A stretch of 19,641 nucleotides of DNA. Source: Desulfuromonadales bacterium. GTDB lineage: Bacteria; Desulfobacterota; Desulfuromonadia; Geobacterales; Pseudopelobacteraceae. Under the pieces are notes generated by a model. That model had not been told where the DNA came from, did no database searches, and was given only the letters and a program-made list of their open reading frames with translations. The stretch spans positions 1 to 19,641 of the forward strand of contig JAATGX010000051.1 of NCBI GenBank assembly GCA_015688915.1, written 5' to 3'. The stretch's first letter is position 1; each line of letters opens with the position of its first letter. This document shows, piece after piece, positions 1 through 7,912 of this stretch. Both the position numbers and the translations under genes were made by a program.

Positions 1-1
1 C

Positions 2-1891
2 GAACGGCTGATCCGGGCCACCTGCCGTCTGGCGGAAGAGCTGAAGGCCCAATGGATTACGGTGTACATCGAGACGCCGGGGAGCAGCAGGCACGTGCGG
101 GAGAACCGGGAACGGGTCTGGCGTGACCTGCGCCTGGCCGAGAGCCTGGGGGGACAGGTGGCAACCGTCACCGCCACCTCGGTTCCCGATGCCACCATAG
201 ACTATGCGGTCAGGCACAACGTGACCAAGATCGTGGTGGGCAAGCCGGCCAAGCCCCGCTGGCGAGAGCTGCTGCGCCAGCCCATCGTGGATCAGATCAT
301 CCGCCACAGCGGCGTGATCGATGTGGTGGTGGTCAGTTTCGACCGGGAAGAGCGGCCCAGGGCAGCCCCAACGGCCGACATACGCCGTCCGCTGGAGTTC
401 CGGGGCTATGCCGCCGGCCTGCAGCTCGTTGCCGGGGCGTCCGCGCTCTGCGCCCTTGTCTCCCGGTTCCTCGATCCGACCAACATGGTGATGATCTATT
501 TGCTGGCGGTGGTGCTGGCCGCCGTGCGCCTCGGCCGCAAACCGGCCATCATGACCGCCCTCCTGGGGGTGCTGGCCTTTGATTTCTTCTTCGTGCCGCC
601 ACGGCTTACCCTTGCCGTGGCCGATACCCAATACGTCATCACCTTTGTCGCCCTGTTCACCGTGAGTGTGGTGATCAGCACCCTGGTGACCCGGGCCCGG
701 GAACGGGCCGAGGTGATGCGCGTCCGCGAGGTTCAGACCGCCAGTCTGTACTATCTCAGCCGCGACCTGGCCGCTGCCGTGGATATCGGCGGCGTCATGC
801 GGGCGGTGGTCAGGAATGTGGGGGAGGCTCTGAACGCCAGGGTCGGGCTGTTCCTGCCGGAAGGGGAGCGGCTCGACATCATGGCGGCCAGCGAGGGGAT
901 GGCCCTGGATATCAAGGAGCAGGCCGTGGCCGACTGGGCCTTCCGCAACCGCCATCCGGCCGGGCGCGGCACCGATACGCTCGTATCGGCCGCATTGATC
1001 TGCCTGCCGCTCCAGACCCGGGCCAGCGTGCTGGGGGTCATGGGGGTGCGCCTGGAGAACGACCTGGACTACCGCTCCACGGAAAGCCGCCGCCTGCTGG
1101 ACGCCTTTGCCACCCAGGCGGCCATGGCCATGGAGAGGGTGCGGTTCTCGCGCCAGGCCGAGCAGGCCCAGATCCTCCAGGCCAGGGAAAACCTGGAGCG
1201 GGCGCTGCTCAACTCCATTTCCCACGACCTGCGCACCCCGCTGGCGTCGGTTACCGGCGTGCTGACCAGCCTCAGGGAGGAGGGCGCGCATCTCAGCGAC
1301 CAGGCCCGCCGCGAGCTGCTGGATACGGCATGCGGCGAGGCCGAACGCCTGAACCGCTTTGTGGGCAACCTGCTGGACATGACCCGCATCGAGGCGGGTG
1401 CGGTCAGGCTGAACCCGGAGCCGTGCGATGTGCAGGATCTGGTGGGGTGCGCCCTGGCTGCCCTGGAGCCGCGCATCGATTCCAGAGACGTGTCGTTCAC
1501 GATGCCGCCGGCCATGCCGCTGGTGCCCATGGATCTGGTGCTCATGACCCAGGTGCTGGTCAATCTGCTGGAAAACTCCCTGAAATATTCGCTCCCCGGC
1601 AGTCCGATCCAGATTACCGCCCGTACCGAGGGTGCCTGGTTACTGCTGGAGGTGGCCGACCATGGCCCCGGTGTCCCGGAGCATGACCTGAAACGGGTCT
1701 TCGACAAGTTCTACCGCATCCCGGTCCCCGAGGGGGCCGGTGGGACTGGCCTGGGGCTTTCCATCTGCAAGGGGATCGTGGAAGCGCACCACGGCGGGAT
1801 CAGGGCGGAAAACCGTGATGGCGGCGGGTTGCGGATGGTGGTACGATTGCCGCTGGAAGTACCGGCGGGCAGAGGGAGTACCCCCCTTTGA
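2..1891 (+). CDS. kdpD: KdpD osmosensitive K+ channel sensor histidine kinase, 5'-truncated by window edge
   Basis: KdpD is an inner-membrane kinase that phosphorylates KdpE when K+ is limiting and so induces the Kdp K+-ATPase. The reading frame is open from base 2, so the true start and the N-terminal ATP-binding KdpD domain lie outside the window. In order the fragment shows the end of the Usp-like domain (conserved 'KIVVGKP'), a four-helix membrane block (DUF4118 type, about nt 410-690), a GAF-like domain (about nt 750-1150), the dimerisation domain with the phospho-accepting His in 'SISHDLRTPL' (codon 1223-1225), and the HATPase domain with an N-box ('LVNLLENSLKYS') and G-box ('GTGLGLSICKGIVEAHHGG'). 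The last codons, including the TGA, fall inside the repeat that follows, so the natural C-terminus has probably been replaced. kdpE follows on the same strand, as in standard kdp operons. Confidence 0.95.
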   Translation, partial: ERLIRATCRLAEELKAQWITVYIETPGSSRHVRENRERVWRDLRLAESLGGQVATVTATSVPDATIDYAVRHNVTKIVVGKPAKPRWRELLRQPIVDQIIRHSGVIDVVVVSFDREERPRAAPTADIRRPLEFRGYAAGLQLVAGASALCALVSRFLDPTNMVMIYLLAVVLAAVRLGRKPAIMTALLGVLAFDFFFVPPRLTLAVADTQYVITFVALFTVSVVISTLVTRARERAEVMRVREVQTASLYYLSRDLAAAVDIGGVMRAVVRNVGEALNARVGLFLPEGERLDIMAASEGMALDIKEQAVADWAFRNRHPAGRGTDTLVSAALICLPLQTRASVLGVMGVRLENDLDYRSTESRRLLDAFATQAAMAMERVRFSRQAEQAQILQARENLERALLNSISHDLRTPLASVTGVLTSLREEGAHLSDQARRELLDTACGEAERLNRFVGNLLDMTRIEAGAVRLNPEPCDVQDLVGCALAALEPRIDSRDVSFTMPPAMPLVPMDLVLMTQVLVNLLENSLKYSLPGSPIQITARTEGAWLLLEVADHGPGVPEHDLKRVFDKFYRIPVPEGAGGTGLGLSICKGIVEAHHGGIRAENRDGGGLRMVVRLPLEVPAGRGSTPL

Positions 1892-1967
1892 AAAAGGGGG
1901 GCAGGGGGGATTTAGTTTTCAGATGCAAAGGCAAATCCCCCTCAATCCCCCTTTGTTAAAGGGGGAA
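1879..1967. repeat. Inverted-repeat intergenic element between kdpD and kdpE
   Basis: Two inverted copies of a roughly 35-bp unit face each other at 1879-1913 and 1933-1967. Each contains a hairpin: CCCCCCTTT/AAAGGGGGG at 1881-1901 and CCCCCTTT/AAAGGGGG in the second copy, followed or preceded by a GGGGGATTT block. The whole forms a larger cruciform. Such CCCCCTTT...AAAGGGGG units are a familiar class of dispersed palindromic repeat in environmental bacteria. The left end encodes the kdpD stop codon. The right end provides the purine-rich stretch before the first kdpE ATG. The strong hairpins may lower kdpE expression relative to kdpD. No transposase is present. Confidence 0.8.
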
Positions 1968-1972
1968 GCTAA

Positions 1973-2692
1973 ATGCGAGGTGCCATGACATCGGAACGCA
2001 ACACGGAAAACCTGCCCCGCATCCTGGTTGTGGACGACGAGCTGGCCATCCGACGCTTCCTGCACACGGTGCTGTCCAGCGATGAGTTTTCGCTGAACGA
2101 GGCGGAGAACGGGCACGCCGGGCTGGCGGCAGCGGCCGCGGTCAGGCCGGACGTGATCCTGCTGGACCTGGGGCTGCCGGACCTGGACGGCATTGAGATC
2201 ATCAAACGGGTGCGCGAGTGGTCCCCGGTGCCGATCATCGTGCTTTCGGTGCGCGACCGGGAAAACGACAAGGTGGCGGCCCTGGACGCCGGCGCTGACG
2301 ACTACCTCACCAAGCCGTTCGGTGTGGGCGAACTCATGGCCCGTATCCGGGCCGCACTGCGGCGCTCGTTGCAGCAGGCGCCCGAGCCGGTGTTCACCAG
2401 CGGCGACTTGGTGATGGACCTGACCCTCCGCCGGGTGACGGTCAACGACGAGGAGATTCAGCTCACCCCCACGGAATACGACATCCTGCGCCTCCTGGTG
2501 GCCCATGCCGGCAAAGTGCTGACCCACGGCCAGATACTCAGGCAGATCTGGGGCATCGCCTACCTGGAACAGCCCCACGTGCTGCGGGTGAACATCAGCA
2601 ACCTGCGCCGCAAGATCGAGGCCGACCCCTCCCGCCCCCGGCACATCGTCACCGAGCCGGGGGTGGGGTACCGGCTGAAAACCCTCCCCTGA
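1973..2692 (+). CDS. kdpE: KdpE OmpR/PhoB-family response regulator
   Basis: KdpE is the cytoplasmic DNA-binding partner of KdpD and activates kdpFABC transcription. The receiver domain (about residues 17-130) has the acidic pair D21/D22, phospho-acceptor D65 in 'LLDLGLPD', switch residue S92 and K114 in 'DDYLTKPFG'. The winged-helix domain follows (about 140-235: 'LTPTEYDILRLLV', 'HVLRVNISNLRRKIE', 'VTEPGVGYRL'). Length and architecture match the family. Two starts are possible. ATG 1973 follows AGGGGGAAGCTAA, which belongs to the inserted repeat. ATG 1985 follows GCGAGGTGCC and is probably the ancestral start, giving a protein four residues shorter. It ends 18 bp from the convergent livF, with no clear terminator between them. 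Confidence 0.95.
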   Translation: MRGAMTSERNTENLPRILVVDDELAIRRFLHTVLSSDEFSLNEAENGHAGLAAAAAVRPDVILLDLGLPDLDGIEIIKRVREWSPVPIIVLSVRDRENDKVAALDAGADDYLTKPFGVGELMARIRAALRRSLQQAPEPVFTSGDLVMDLTLRRVTVNDEEIQLTPTEYDILRLLVAHAGKVLTHGQILRQIWGIAYLEQPHVLRVNISNLRRKIEADPSRPRHIVTEPGVGYRLKTLP

Positions 2693-2710
2693 TCCAGGGC
2701 GCCCCGGGCT

Positions 2711-3412
2711 TTATCCCCCCAGGTAGGCCTGTGCCACCCGCTGGTCATCGCGCAGCGCCGCCGAGGTGCCGGAAAGGGTCACCTGCCCGATCTCCAGGAC
2801 ATAGCCGCGATCCGATATTTCCAGGGCCGCGCCGGCATTCTGCTCCACGAGCAGCACCGTGAGGCCGGTCTGCTTGAGGGCGACAATGGTTTCGAAGATC
2901 TTCTCCACCATGATCGGCGCCAGGCCAAGGGACGGTTCGTCCAGCATGAGCAGCCCCGGCTTGCACATCAGGGCCCGGGCTATGGCCAGCATCTGTTGCT
3001 CGCCGCCGGAAAGGGTGCCGCCGGCCTGATGTATCCGCTCCCCGAGCCGCGGGAACAGGCCGAGAACCTCGTCAAGCCGGCCGGCCATCTCGTGCTTGGC
3101 CAGGAGATACCCCCCCATCAGAAGGTTCTCCCGCACGGAAAGGTCGCCGAAGATGCGCCGCCCCTCGGGGCAGTGGGAAATGCCGAGGGCAACGATCTCA
3201 TGGGGCGGAAGATTGTCGATGCGCCGCCCGGCAAAGACGATGCTGCCGCCGCTCGTCCCATGGATGCCGGAGATGGCCTTGAGCGTGGAGCTCTTGCCGG
3301 CGCCGTTGGCCCCGATCAGGGTAACGATCTCCCCGGCGGCCACGTCGAGGGTTACCCCCTTGAGGGCCCTGATCGGGCCGTAGCGGAGTTCCAGGTCAGT
3401 GAGCCGGAGCAT
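2711..3412 (-). CDS. livF: LivF branched-chain amino-acid ABC transporter ATPase
   Basis: This is one of two ATP-binding subunits energising import of leucine, isoleucine and valine. The 233-residue protein carries the Walker A 'GANGAGKSS' (about residues 34-42), the ABC signature 'LSGGEQQMLAIARAL', Walker B 'LLMLDEPSLGL' and the switch His region 'LLVEQNA'. The 'GIHGTSGG' and 'HCPEGRRIFGDLSVRENLLMGG' segments are characteristic of LivF rather than LivG. The start ATG at 3412 has the ribosome-binding site GGGAGG five bases upstream and overlaps the 3' end of livG by 17 bp, implying translational coupling. It is the last gene of the liv operon and meets kdpE tail to tail. Confidence 0.95.
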   Translation of the reverse strand: MLRLTDLELRYGPIRALKGVTLDVAAGEIVTLIGANGAGKSSTLKAISGIHGTSGGSIVFAGRRIDNLPPHEIVALGISHCPEGRRIFGDLSVRENLLMGGYLLAKHEMAGRLDEVLGLFPRLGERIHQAGGTLSGGEQQMLAIARALMCKPGLLMLDEPSLGLAPIMVEKIFETIVALKQTGLTVLLVEQNAGAALEISDRGYVLEIGQVTLSGTSAALRDDQRVAQAYLGG

Positions 3413-4178
3413 GGCCGCCTCCCAGATAGGCCTCGATCACGGCCCGGTTTGCCCGCACCTCGTGCGGGAGCCCTTCGGCGATCAGCTCGCCATGGTCAAG
3501 GACGTAGATCCGGTCGGAAATCCCCATCACCATCTTCATGTCATGCTCGATGATCACCACGGTAATGCCCTGTTCGCGGATATTCTTGACCAGTTCCATG
3601 ACAAAGCCGGTTTCGGTCGGGTTCATCCCGGCCACCGGTTCGTCCAGGAGCAGCACACTGGGTTCAAGGGCCAGGGCCCGGGCGATCTCCAGCATCTTGC
3701 GCTCGCCATAGGTAAGGTTGCGGGCCAGATGGTCCCGCCGCTGTTCCAGGCCCACAAAGGCCAGCAACTCCCGGGCCCGGCGTTTCTGGCGCGCCTCGTC
3801 CTCGCGGAACAGGGGCAGGCGGAGGATCGCCGCGGCCATGCCGCTGGTCATGTGGATCTCCCGGCCGATCAGGACGTTTTCCAGGAGCGTCATTTCGGCA
3901 AAGGGCTTCAGGTTCTGGAAGGAGCGGGCCACCCCCAGGCGAGCCACCTCGTCCGGGGTTTTAGCGGTGATGTCCCGGCCGTGGAGACGGACGCGGCCGC
4001 TGGTGGGGGGGCAGGTGCCGGTCACGGCGTTGAACAGGGTGGTCTTGCCCGCCCCGTTCGGGCCGATGATGGACAGTATCTCCCGCTCCCGCACGGCCAG
4101 GGAGACGCCGGCCAGGGCCCGCACCCCGCCGAAGGTGACGGAAAGGGCCTCGGTTGTCAGGATGTCAGGGGCCGTCAT
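3396..4178 (-). CDS. livG: LivG branched-chain amino-acid ABC transporter ATPase
   Basis: LivG is the second cytoplasmic ATPase of the LIV importer and pairs with LivF under the LivHM permease. Visible motifs are Walker A 'GPNGAGKTT', Q-loop region 'ARSFQNLKPFAEMTLLENV', signature 'LTYGERKMLEIARAL', Walker B 'VLLLDEPVAGM' and switch 'VVIIEHDMKMV'. The C-terminal extension 'AYLGGG' is typical of LivG. Two starts are possible: GTG at 4184 and ATG at 4178. I chose ATG because AAAGGA lies about eight bases before it. The 5' end overlaps livM and the 3' end overlaps livF, so livM-livG-livF form a translationally coupled block. Confidence 0.94.
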   Translation of the reverse strand: MTAPDILTTEALSVTFGGVRALAGVSLAVREREILSIIGPNGAGKTTLFNAVTGTCPPTSGRVRLHGRDITAKTPDEVARLGVARSFQNLKPFAEMTLLENVLIGREIHMTSGMAAAILRLPLFREDEARQKRRARELLAFVGLEQRRDHLARNLTYGERKMLEIARALALEPSVLLLDEPVAGMNPTETGFVMELVKNIREQGITVVIIEHDMKMVMGISDRIYVLDHGELIAEGLPHEVRANRAVIEAYLGGGHAPAH

Positions 4179-5310
4179 CTGCACGATCCTTTATCTCCTG
4201 GGCGATGACGCGGCTGCCGAGCAGGCCGCTGGGACGGAACACCATGAAGGCGATCATCACCGCGCCGAACACCAGCATCCGGTACAGGGAAAATTCGCGC
4301 AAAAACTCCGGGGCCGCGATCAACAGCAGCGCTCCGGTCACCGAACCGGCCACGTTGCCGATCCCCCCCAGCACCACCATGCAGAGGATCAGCACCGACT
4401 CGTAGAAGGTGAAGGAGTCCGGGGAGATGAAACCCTGCTTGACGGCGAACAGCGACCCGGCGATGCCGCCGAAAAAGGCGGACAGGGAAAAGGAGAGCAG
4501 GTGTTTTCTGAACACGTTGATGCCGAGCGCCCCGGCCGCCATCTCGTTTTCCCGGATGGCGATCCAGGCCCGGCCGTAGCGGGAATCCACCAGCCGGGCG
4601 ACGATCAGGATCACCAGGGAGAGGACAGCCAGGGCGAACCAGTAGAAATCCCGGGGGTGATCCAGGGTGAAGAGGCCGAAGGAGGGGCGCTTGATGCCCA
4701 AGATGCCGTTGGGGCCGCCGGTCAGGCCGTTGAGATTGGTGAGGAAGATGCGGATGATCTCGCCGAAGCCGAGGGTCACCACCGCCAGGTAGTCCCCTCG
4801 GAGCCGCAGCGCCGGGATGCCGAGCAGAATGCCGCAGAGCATGGCGGCCAGCCCGGAGAGCGGCAGCGCGATCCAGAAACCGCACAGGGCGAACTTGGCG
4901 GTGAGGATGCCGGTGGTATAGGCCCCCACCGCGTAGAAGCCGATGAAACCGAGGACCAGCACCCCGGTCAGGCCGACGGTGATGTTGAGCGCCGTGGCCA
5001 GGATGGCGTAGAGAATGACGGAGGTAAACACCTCGATCAGGTAGTCGGAGGCGCCGAGCGGGATCAGCAGGGCAACGGCCAGGATCAGGCCGACCGTGAC
5101 ACGGCGGTGCGCCAGCACGCTGTTCACCGTCCGCTCCCGCAGGGTGACCATCAGCCGGTTTTCCCCGGCAAAGTCGGCGAAACGCCGCAGCCCCCACGCG
5201 CCGAGGAATACGGGCAGAACATACAGGGTGTGGATTTTCAGGAAGGGGACACAGATCAGCAGTATGCCCAGGTAAAAGAACAGGTCGTGGCGGAGGTTAC
5301 GCGCGTTCAT
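4165..5310 (-). CDS. livM: LivM branched-chain amino-acid ABC transporter permease
   Basis: LivM is an inner-membrane permease subunit that forms the translocation pore with LivH. The 381-residue protein has an extra N-terminal hydrophobic region (about residues 8-40) and a linker, then the conserved BPD_transp_2 permease core starting near 'SVILYAILATALNITVGLTGVLVLGFIGFYAVGAYTTGIL'. The EAA-like cytoplasmic loop 'SRYGRAWIAIRENEMAAGALGINVFRKHLLSFSLSAFFGGIAGSL' contacts the ATPases. The motif 'VVLGGIGNVAGSVTGALLL' is shared with LivH. ATG 5310 follows AAAGAGG at good spacing and overlaps the livH stop by 14 bp. The N-terminal extension is longer than the minimal permease core but is common among LivM proteins. 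Confidence 0.95.
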   Translation of the reverse strand: MNARNLRHDLFFYLGILLICVPFLKIHTLYVLPVFLGAWGLRRFADFAGENRLMVTLRERTVNSVLAHRRVTVGLILAVALLIPLGASDYLIEVFTSVILYAILATALNITVGLTGVLVLGFIGFYAVGAYTTGILTAKFALCGFWIALPLSGLAAMLCGILLGIPALRLRGDYLAVVTLGFGEIIRIFLTNLNGLTGGPNGILGIKRPSFGLFTLDHPRDFYWFALAVLSLVILIVARLVDSRYGRAWIAIRENEMAAGALGINVFRKHLLSFSLSAFFGGIAGSLFAVKQGFISPDSFTFYESVLILCMVVLGGIGNVAGSVTGALLLIAAPEFLREFSLYRMLVFGAVMIAFMVFRPSGLLGSRVIAQEIKDRADDGP

Positions 5311-6202
5311 CGGACCTCTTTCCCAGGAGTCCGGCCGGTCGGAAGACCAGCACCGCGATCAGGATGAAAAAGGCGTAGACGTCCTTGTATTCACTGGAAA
5401 AATAACCGGCGCCCAGCGCTTCGATGATCCCCAGCAGAAAGCCCCCCACCATGGCGCCCGGGACGTTGCCGATACCCCCCAGCACCGCCGCGGTAAAGGC
5501 CTTGATCCCTCCCAGGTACCCGAGGGTGAAATTGATGGAGCCGTAATAGAGCCCGATCATCACCCCGGCGCAAGCGGCCAGGAACGAGCCGGCCATGAAA
5601 GTGACCGAGATCACGGTGTCAACGTTGATGCCCACCAGCGCCGCCATGAAGGGATCGGTGGAGGTGGCCCTGATGGCGGTGCCGAGCCGGGTCCGGTTGA
5701 TGAACCAGTAGAGCAGCGCCATCAGGGCGATTGAAGAAAAGATGATGGTCAATTGCAACGGGGTGAACGAGACGCCCCCCAGGGAGATGGCCCGCATGCC
5801 GATGGTCTGGGGAAAGATCCGGTCTTTTGCCCCCATGCTGATCATGACGAAGTTTTGCAGGAAGATCGAGGCGCCGAGGGCGCTGATCAGGGGGGTGAGC
5901 TTGGGCGCGCCGCGCAAGGGGCGGTAGCAGATCTTCTCCAGATAGAAGCCGTAGAGGGAGCAGATCATCGCCGCGATCCCGAAGACGACCAGCAGGAACA
6001 GCGGCAGGCTCCCCTGGAGAAACGGCGGCATGGCGGGAAGCAGCGAGATGAGGATGAACCCCAGGTACGCGCCGATCATGTAGATCTCGCCATGGGCGAA
6101 GTTGATCAGCTTGAGCACCCCGTAGACCAGGGTGTAGCCCAGGGCGATGAGGGCGTAGCTGCCGCCTATCGTGATGCCGTTTAAGAGATGCTGAAGGAAC
6201 AT
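5297..6202 (-). CDS. livH: LivH branched-chain amino-acid ABC transporter permease
   Basis: LivH is the inner-membrane partner of LivM. The 301-residue length is normal for the family. The N-terminus 'LLNGITIGGSYALIALGYTLVYGVLKLINFAHGEIYMIGAYLG' is diagnostic for LivH. Further conserved segments are 'YRPLRGAPKLTPLISALGASIFLQN', the cytoplasmic loop 'TRLGTAIRATSTDPFMAALVGINVD' and 'AVLGGIGNVPGAMVGGFLLG'. Around eight hydrophobic helices are apparent. ATG 6202 has no obvious Shine-Dalgarno sequence. It lies 163 bp downstream of livK, in an intergenic space largely filled by a palindromic repeat, so the membrane subunits may be made at a lower level than the binding protein. Confidence 0.95.
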   Translation of the reverse strand: MFLQHLLNGITIGGSYALIALGYTLVYGVLKLINFAHGEIYMIGAYLGFILISLLPAMPPFLQGSLPLFLLVVFGIAAMICSLYGFYLEKICYRPLRGAPKLTPLISALGASIFLQNFVMISMGAKDRIFPQTIGMRAISLGGVSFTPLQLTIIFSSIALMALLYWFINRTRLGTAIRATSTDPFMAALVGINVDTVISVTFMAGSFLAACAGVMIGLYYGSINFTLGYLGGIKAFTAAVLGGIGNVPGAMVGGFLLGIIEALGAGYFSSEYKDVYAFFILIAVLVFRPAGLLGKRSDERA

Positions 6203-6220
6203 GGGCGGATGTACTACGGC

Positions 6221-6331
6221 CGCAGGTTTTCCGCAATCTCGGCGTTGAGCTGCGGAGTCCTCTTGTGCGACGTAGCGCTGCTACGTCTCCGCTGGATTCC
6301 TTGCTCGCCTCGACCTTGCGAAAAATCTGCG
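6221..6331. repeat. 111-bp imperfect palindromic element between livK and livH
   Basis: The outer arms CGCAGGTTTTCCGCAA (6221-6236) and, inverted, TTGCGAAAAATCTGCG (6316-6331) pair with few mismatches, and pairing continues inward imperfectly. The centre is a perfect 8-bp inverted repeat, GACGTAGC/GCTACGTC, with loop GCT at 6269-6287. The shape is that of a REP/MITE-like dispersed intergenic repeat without coding capacity. In liv mRNA it would fold into a long hairpin between livK and livH, a position where hairpins often stabilise the upstream message or reduce read-through. Whether it is repeated elsewhere in the genome cannot be judged from this window. Confidence 0.7.
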
Positions 6332-6365
6332 ACCGGGAGGTTTAAATGCATGACAGCACCAAGGA

Positions 6366-7472
6366 TCATTTTACTTGCTTGAATTTGTTGTTTTCCACCT
6401 TCCAGACCACGTACGGCGACTCCTTCACATCCCCCTTGGCGTCGAACTGGATGTGGCCGAGCGCCCCGTTGTAGTCGATGGCCCGGATTTCCGGGGTGAT
6501 CTTCTTGCCGTCGGCTGCGCCGGCCTTCTGGATCGACTGCAGGATGATGTTGGCGGCGTCATAGGCATAGACGGAGTAGACCCCCGGCTCGCCGTATTTC
6601 TTGCGGTAGTTCTCGTTGAAGCCCTTGGCCGAGGGGATCTCCTTGGTATCCGGCCCGAAGGTGGCATAGGTCCCTTCCGTGGCCGGTCCGCCGATCTTCA
6701 GCAGCTCCTCGCTCATGATGCCGTCGCCGCCGATAAAGGGCGCTGTTCCGCCCACGGCCTTGTACTGCCTGATGAGCAGGCCTCCCTCGGTAAAGATGCC
6801 GCCGAAAAAGACCAGGTCCGGGTTGGCCGACTTGATCTTGGTCACCACCGGAGAGTAGTCCTTTTCTCCCTTGGCAATCCCCTCGAAGGCGACCACCTCG
6901 ACGCCGGTGCCGAGGTTCTTCTTGAACTCCTCCGCAAAACCCTGGCCATAGGTGGTCTTGTCATGGATGATGGCGACCCGTTTGACCTTCAGCTTCTGCA
7001 CGGCGAAATCCGCGGCCGCCTTTCCCTGCTGGTCGTCCAGGCCGCAGACGCGGAACACGTTGTCAAAGCCCTGGTCCGTCAGCTTTGGATTGGTGCACGC
7101 CTGGGAGATCTGGGGAATTCCGGCCTTGTGGTACACCTCGGACGCCGGGATGGAGCAACTGCTGTTGAAATGGCCGACAACGCCCACCACCCCTTCGGTG
7201 ACGAACTTGTTGGCCACGGCCACGGCCTGGCGCGGTTCGGCCTGATCGTCACCCGGCACCAGCTCGATCTTTTTGCCCAGCACGCCCCCTTTGGCGTTCC
7301 ATTCCTCCACGGCCAGCTTGACGCCGTTCAGCATGTCACTGCCGAACACCGCTTCGGGCCCGGTCAACTGTCCGGCGGCGCCGATCTTGATGACCGCGCC
7401 TTCCTGGCCCTCCTTTTTCGTGCAGGCCACCATTGCCAGTCCTACCAGACCAACTACGAGCAGTTTTTTCAT
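6366..7472 (-). CDS. livK: LivK-type branched-chain amino-acid substrate-binding lipoprotein
   Basis: This is a periplasmic type 1 binding protein (Peripla_BP_6 family) that captures branched-chain amino acids and delivers them to LivHMGF. The 368-residue product begins 'MKKLLVVGLVGLAMVAC', a lipoprotein signal with the modified Cys at position 17, so it is probably membrane-anchored. Conserved family segments include 'IKIGAAGQLTGPEAVFGSDMLNGVKLAVEEWNAKGGVLG', 'GVVGHFNSSCSIPASEVYHKAGIPQIS', 'AIIHDKTTYGQGFAEEFKK' and 'YSVYAYDAANIILQSIQKA'. ATG 7472 has the ribosome-binding site GCGGAGG seven bases upstream. It is the first gene of the liv operon and is divergent from kup. The exact ligand preference within the family cannot be read from sequence. 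Confidence 0.92.
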   Translation of the reverse strand: MKKLLVVGLVGLAMVACTKKEGQEGAVIKIGAAGQLTGPEAVFGSDMLNGVKLAVEEWNAKGGVLGKKIELVPGDDQAEPRQAVAVANKFVTEGVVGVVGHFNSSCSIPASEVYHKAGIPQISQACTNPKLTDQGFDNVFRVCGLDDQQGKAAADFAVQKLKVKRVAIIHDKTTYGQGFAEEFKKNLGTGVEVVAFEGIAKGEKDYSPVVTKIKSANPDLVFFGGIFTEGGLLIRQYKAVGGTAPFIGGDGIMSEELLKIGGPATEGTYATFGPDTKEIPSAKGFNENYRKKYGEPGVYSVYAYDAANIILQSIQKAGAADGKKITPEIRAIDYNGALGHIQFDAKGDVKESPYVVWKVENNKFKQVK

Positions 7473-7520
7473 GGCTTCCTCCGCAACGCGTGTGGTGTTT
7501 ACAGAAAATTTTGTAGCACT

Positions 7521-7548
7521 GTTTTACACGATCGTTGCGAAAAATCAA
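7521..7548 (-). promoter_or_regulatory. Candidate sigma-70 promoter for the liv operon
   Basis: Read on the minus strand, TTGATT (7548-7543) and TAAAAC (7526-7521) are separated by 16 bp, about 50 bp before the livK start. The -35 is reasonable and the -10 is poor, so this is only a candidate. The surrounding 80 bp are clearly AT-richer than the genes. Confidence 0.3.
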
Positions 7549-7653
7549 GCATTTTGCCGTATCAACCCGTGTGAGCCGCCCGCCATGTTTCCGGTTCTGC
7601 CCGCGGTGGTTGACCTAATTGGCGACGGCAGCCGTGAGCCTCCGCGGGATTCC

Positions 7654-7681
7654 TTGACAAAATTTTCCAGAGGAGTATCTT
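7654..7681 (+). promoter_or_regulatory. Sigma-70-type promoter for the kup operon
   Basis: A consensus -35 TTGACA (7654-7659) is followed after 16 bp by TATCTT (7676-7681). Transcription would start near 7688, just at the 5' side of the riboswitch, and the AT-rich spacer stands out from the GC-rich surroundings. The close match in position between the promoter and the RNA element supports both. Confidence 0.7.
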
Positions 7682-7688
7682 TTCTCGC

Positions 7689-7826
7689 CTAAGCAGCCGA
7701 GATCCGTCTTTCCAAAGGGCGGATGCGGGGGACCCGTTCAGCAGGGGCGCATTCCGGTACTTCGCCGGATAGGAAACTTCCACTTCCGAGCCCGTCAGCT
7801 AACCTCGTAGGCATCTGGAAGGGCAC
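7689..7826 (+). promoter_or_regulatory. c-di-AMP riboswitch (ydaO/yuaA type) in the kup leader
   Basis: The leader contains, in order, the conserved blocks of the ydaO/yuaA aptamer: GCGGGGGACCC (7725-7735), GGGGCGCATTCC (7744-7755), a variable hairpin (CCGGTACTTCGCCGG), CCGAGCCC, and the highly conserved GTCAGCTAACCTCGTAGGC (7794-7812). Members of this class bind cyclic di-AMP and are typically OFF switches upstream of K+ transporter and cell-wall genes. Here the element lies between a good promoter and a perfect intrinsic terminator ahead of kup, so binding should favour termination and reduce K+ uptake. Identification is from motif recall. Boundaries are approximate. Confidence 0.88.
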
Positions 7827-7841
7827 GACAGCGGCAATCAG

Positions 7842-7874
7842 GCCGCCGGCGATTGCCGGCGGCTTTCTCTTTCC
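7842..7874 (+). terminator. Riboswitch expression platform: intrinsic terminator before kup1
   Basis: A perfect 9-bp GC stem GCCGCCGGC / GCCGGCGGC (7842-7850 and 7855-7863) with loop GATT is followed by TTTCTCTTTCC. It lies 39 bp before the kup1 start and directly after the c-di-AMP aptamer, as expected for a transcription-attenuation switch. Confidence 0.85.
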
Positions 7875-7912
7875 GTCCGTAAGCCCTGCATATACCATGC
7901 GGGAGGCACATC

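Noticed and set aside
2680..2711. Hairpin CCCTG-ATC-CAGGG at the kdpE stop as a terminator
   Set aside because: Only a 5-bp stem with a three-base loop and no U tract on either strand.
3718..5367. Long plus-strand open frame of 549 codons opposite livG/livM/livH
   Set aside because: It is antisense to three strongly supported liv genes and its translation is a low-complexity product of high-GC antisense codons. Similar long shadows oppose kup2 and the histidine kinase.
7540..7562. Second sigma-54 promoter before livK (GGCAAAATGCTTGAT on the minus strand)
   Set aside because: The GG-N10-G spacing is present, but both the -24 (CGGCAA) and -12 (TTGA) elements deviate. The overlapping sigma-70-like element is about as good, so no claim is made.
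7562..7653. CCGCGG-containing inverted sequence upstream of the kup promoter as a further riboswitch or terminator
   Set aside because: It lies upstream of the promoter in the plus direction and before the livK promoter in the minus direction, so it would not be transcribed with either gene. No known motif seen.
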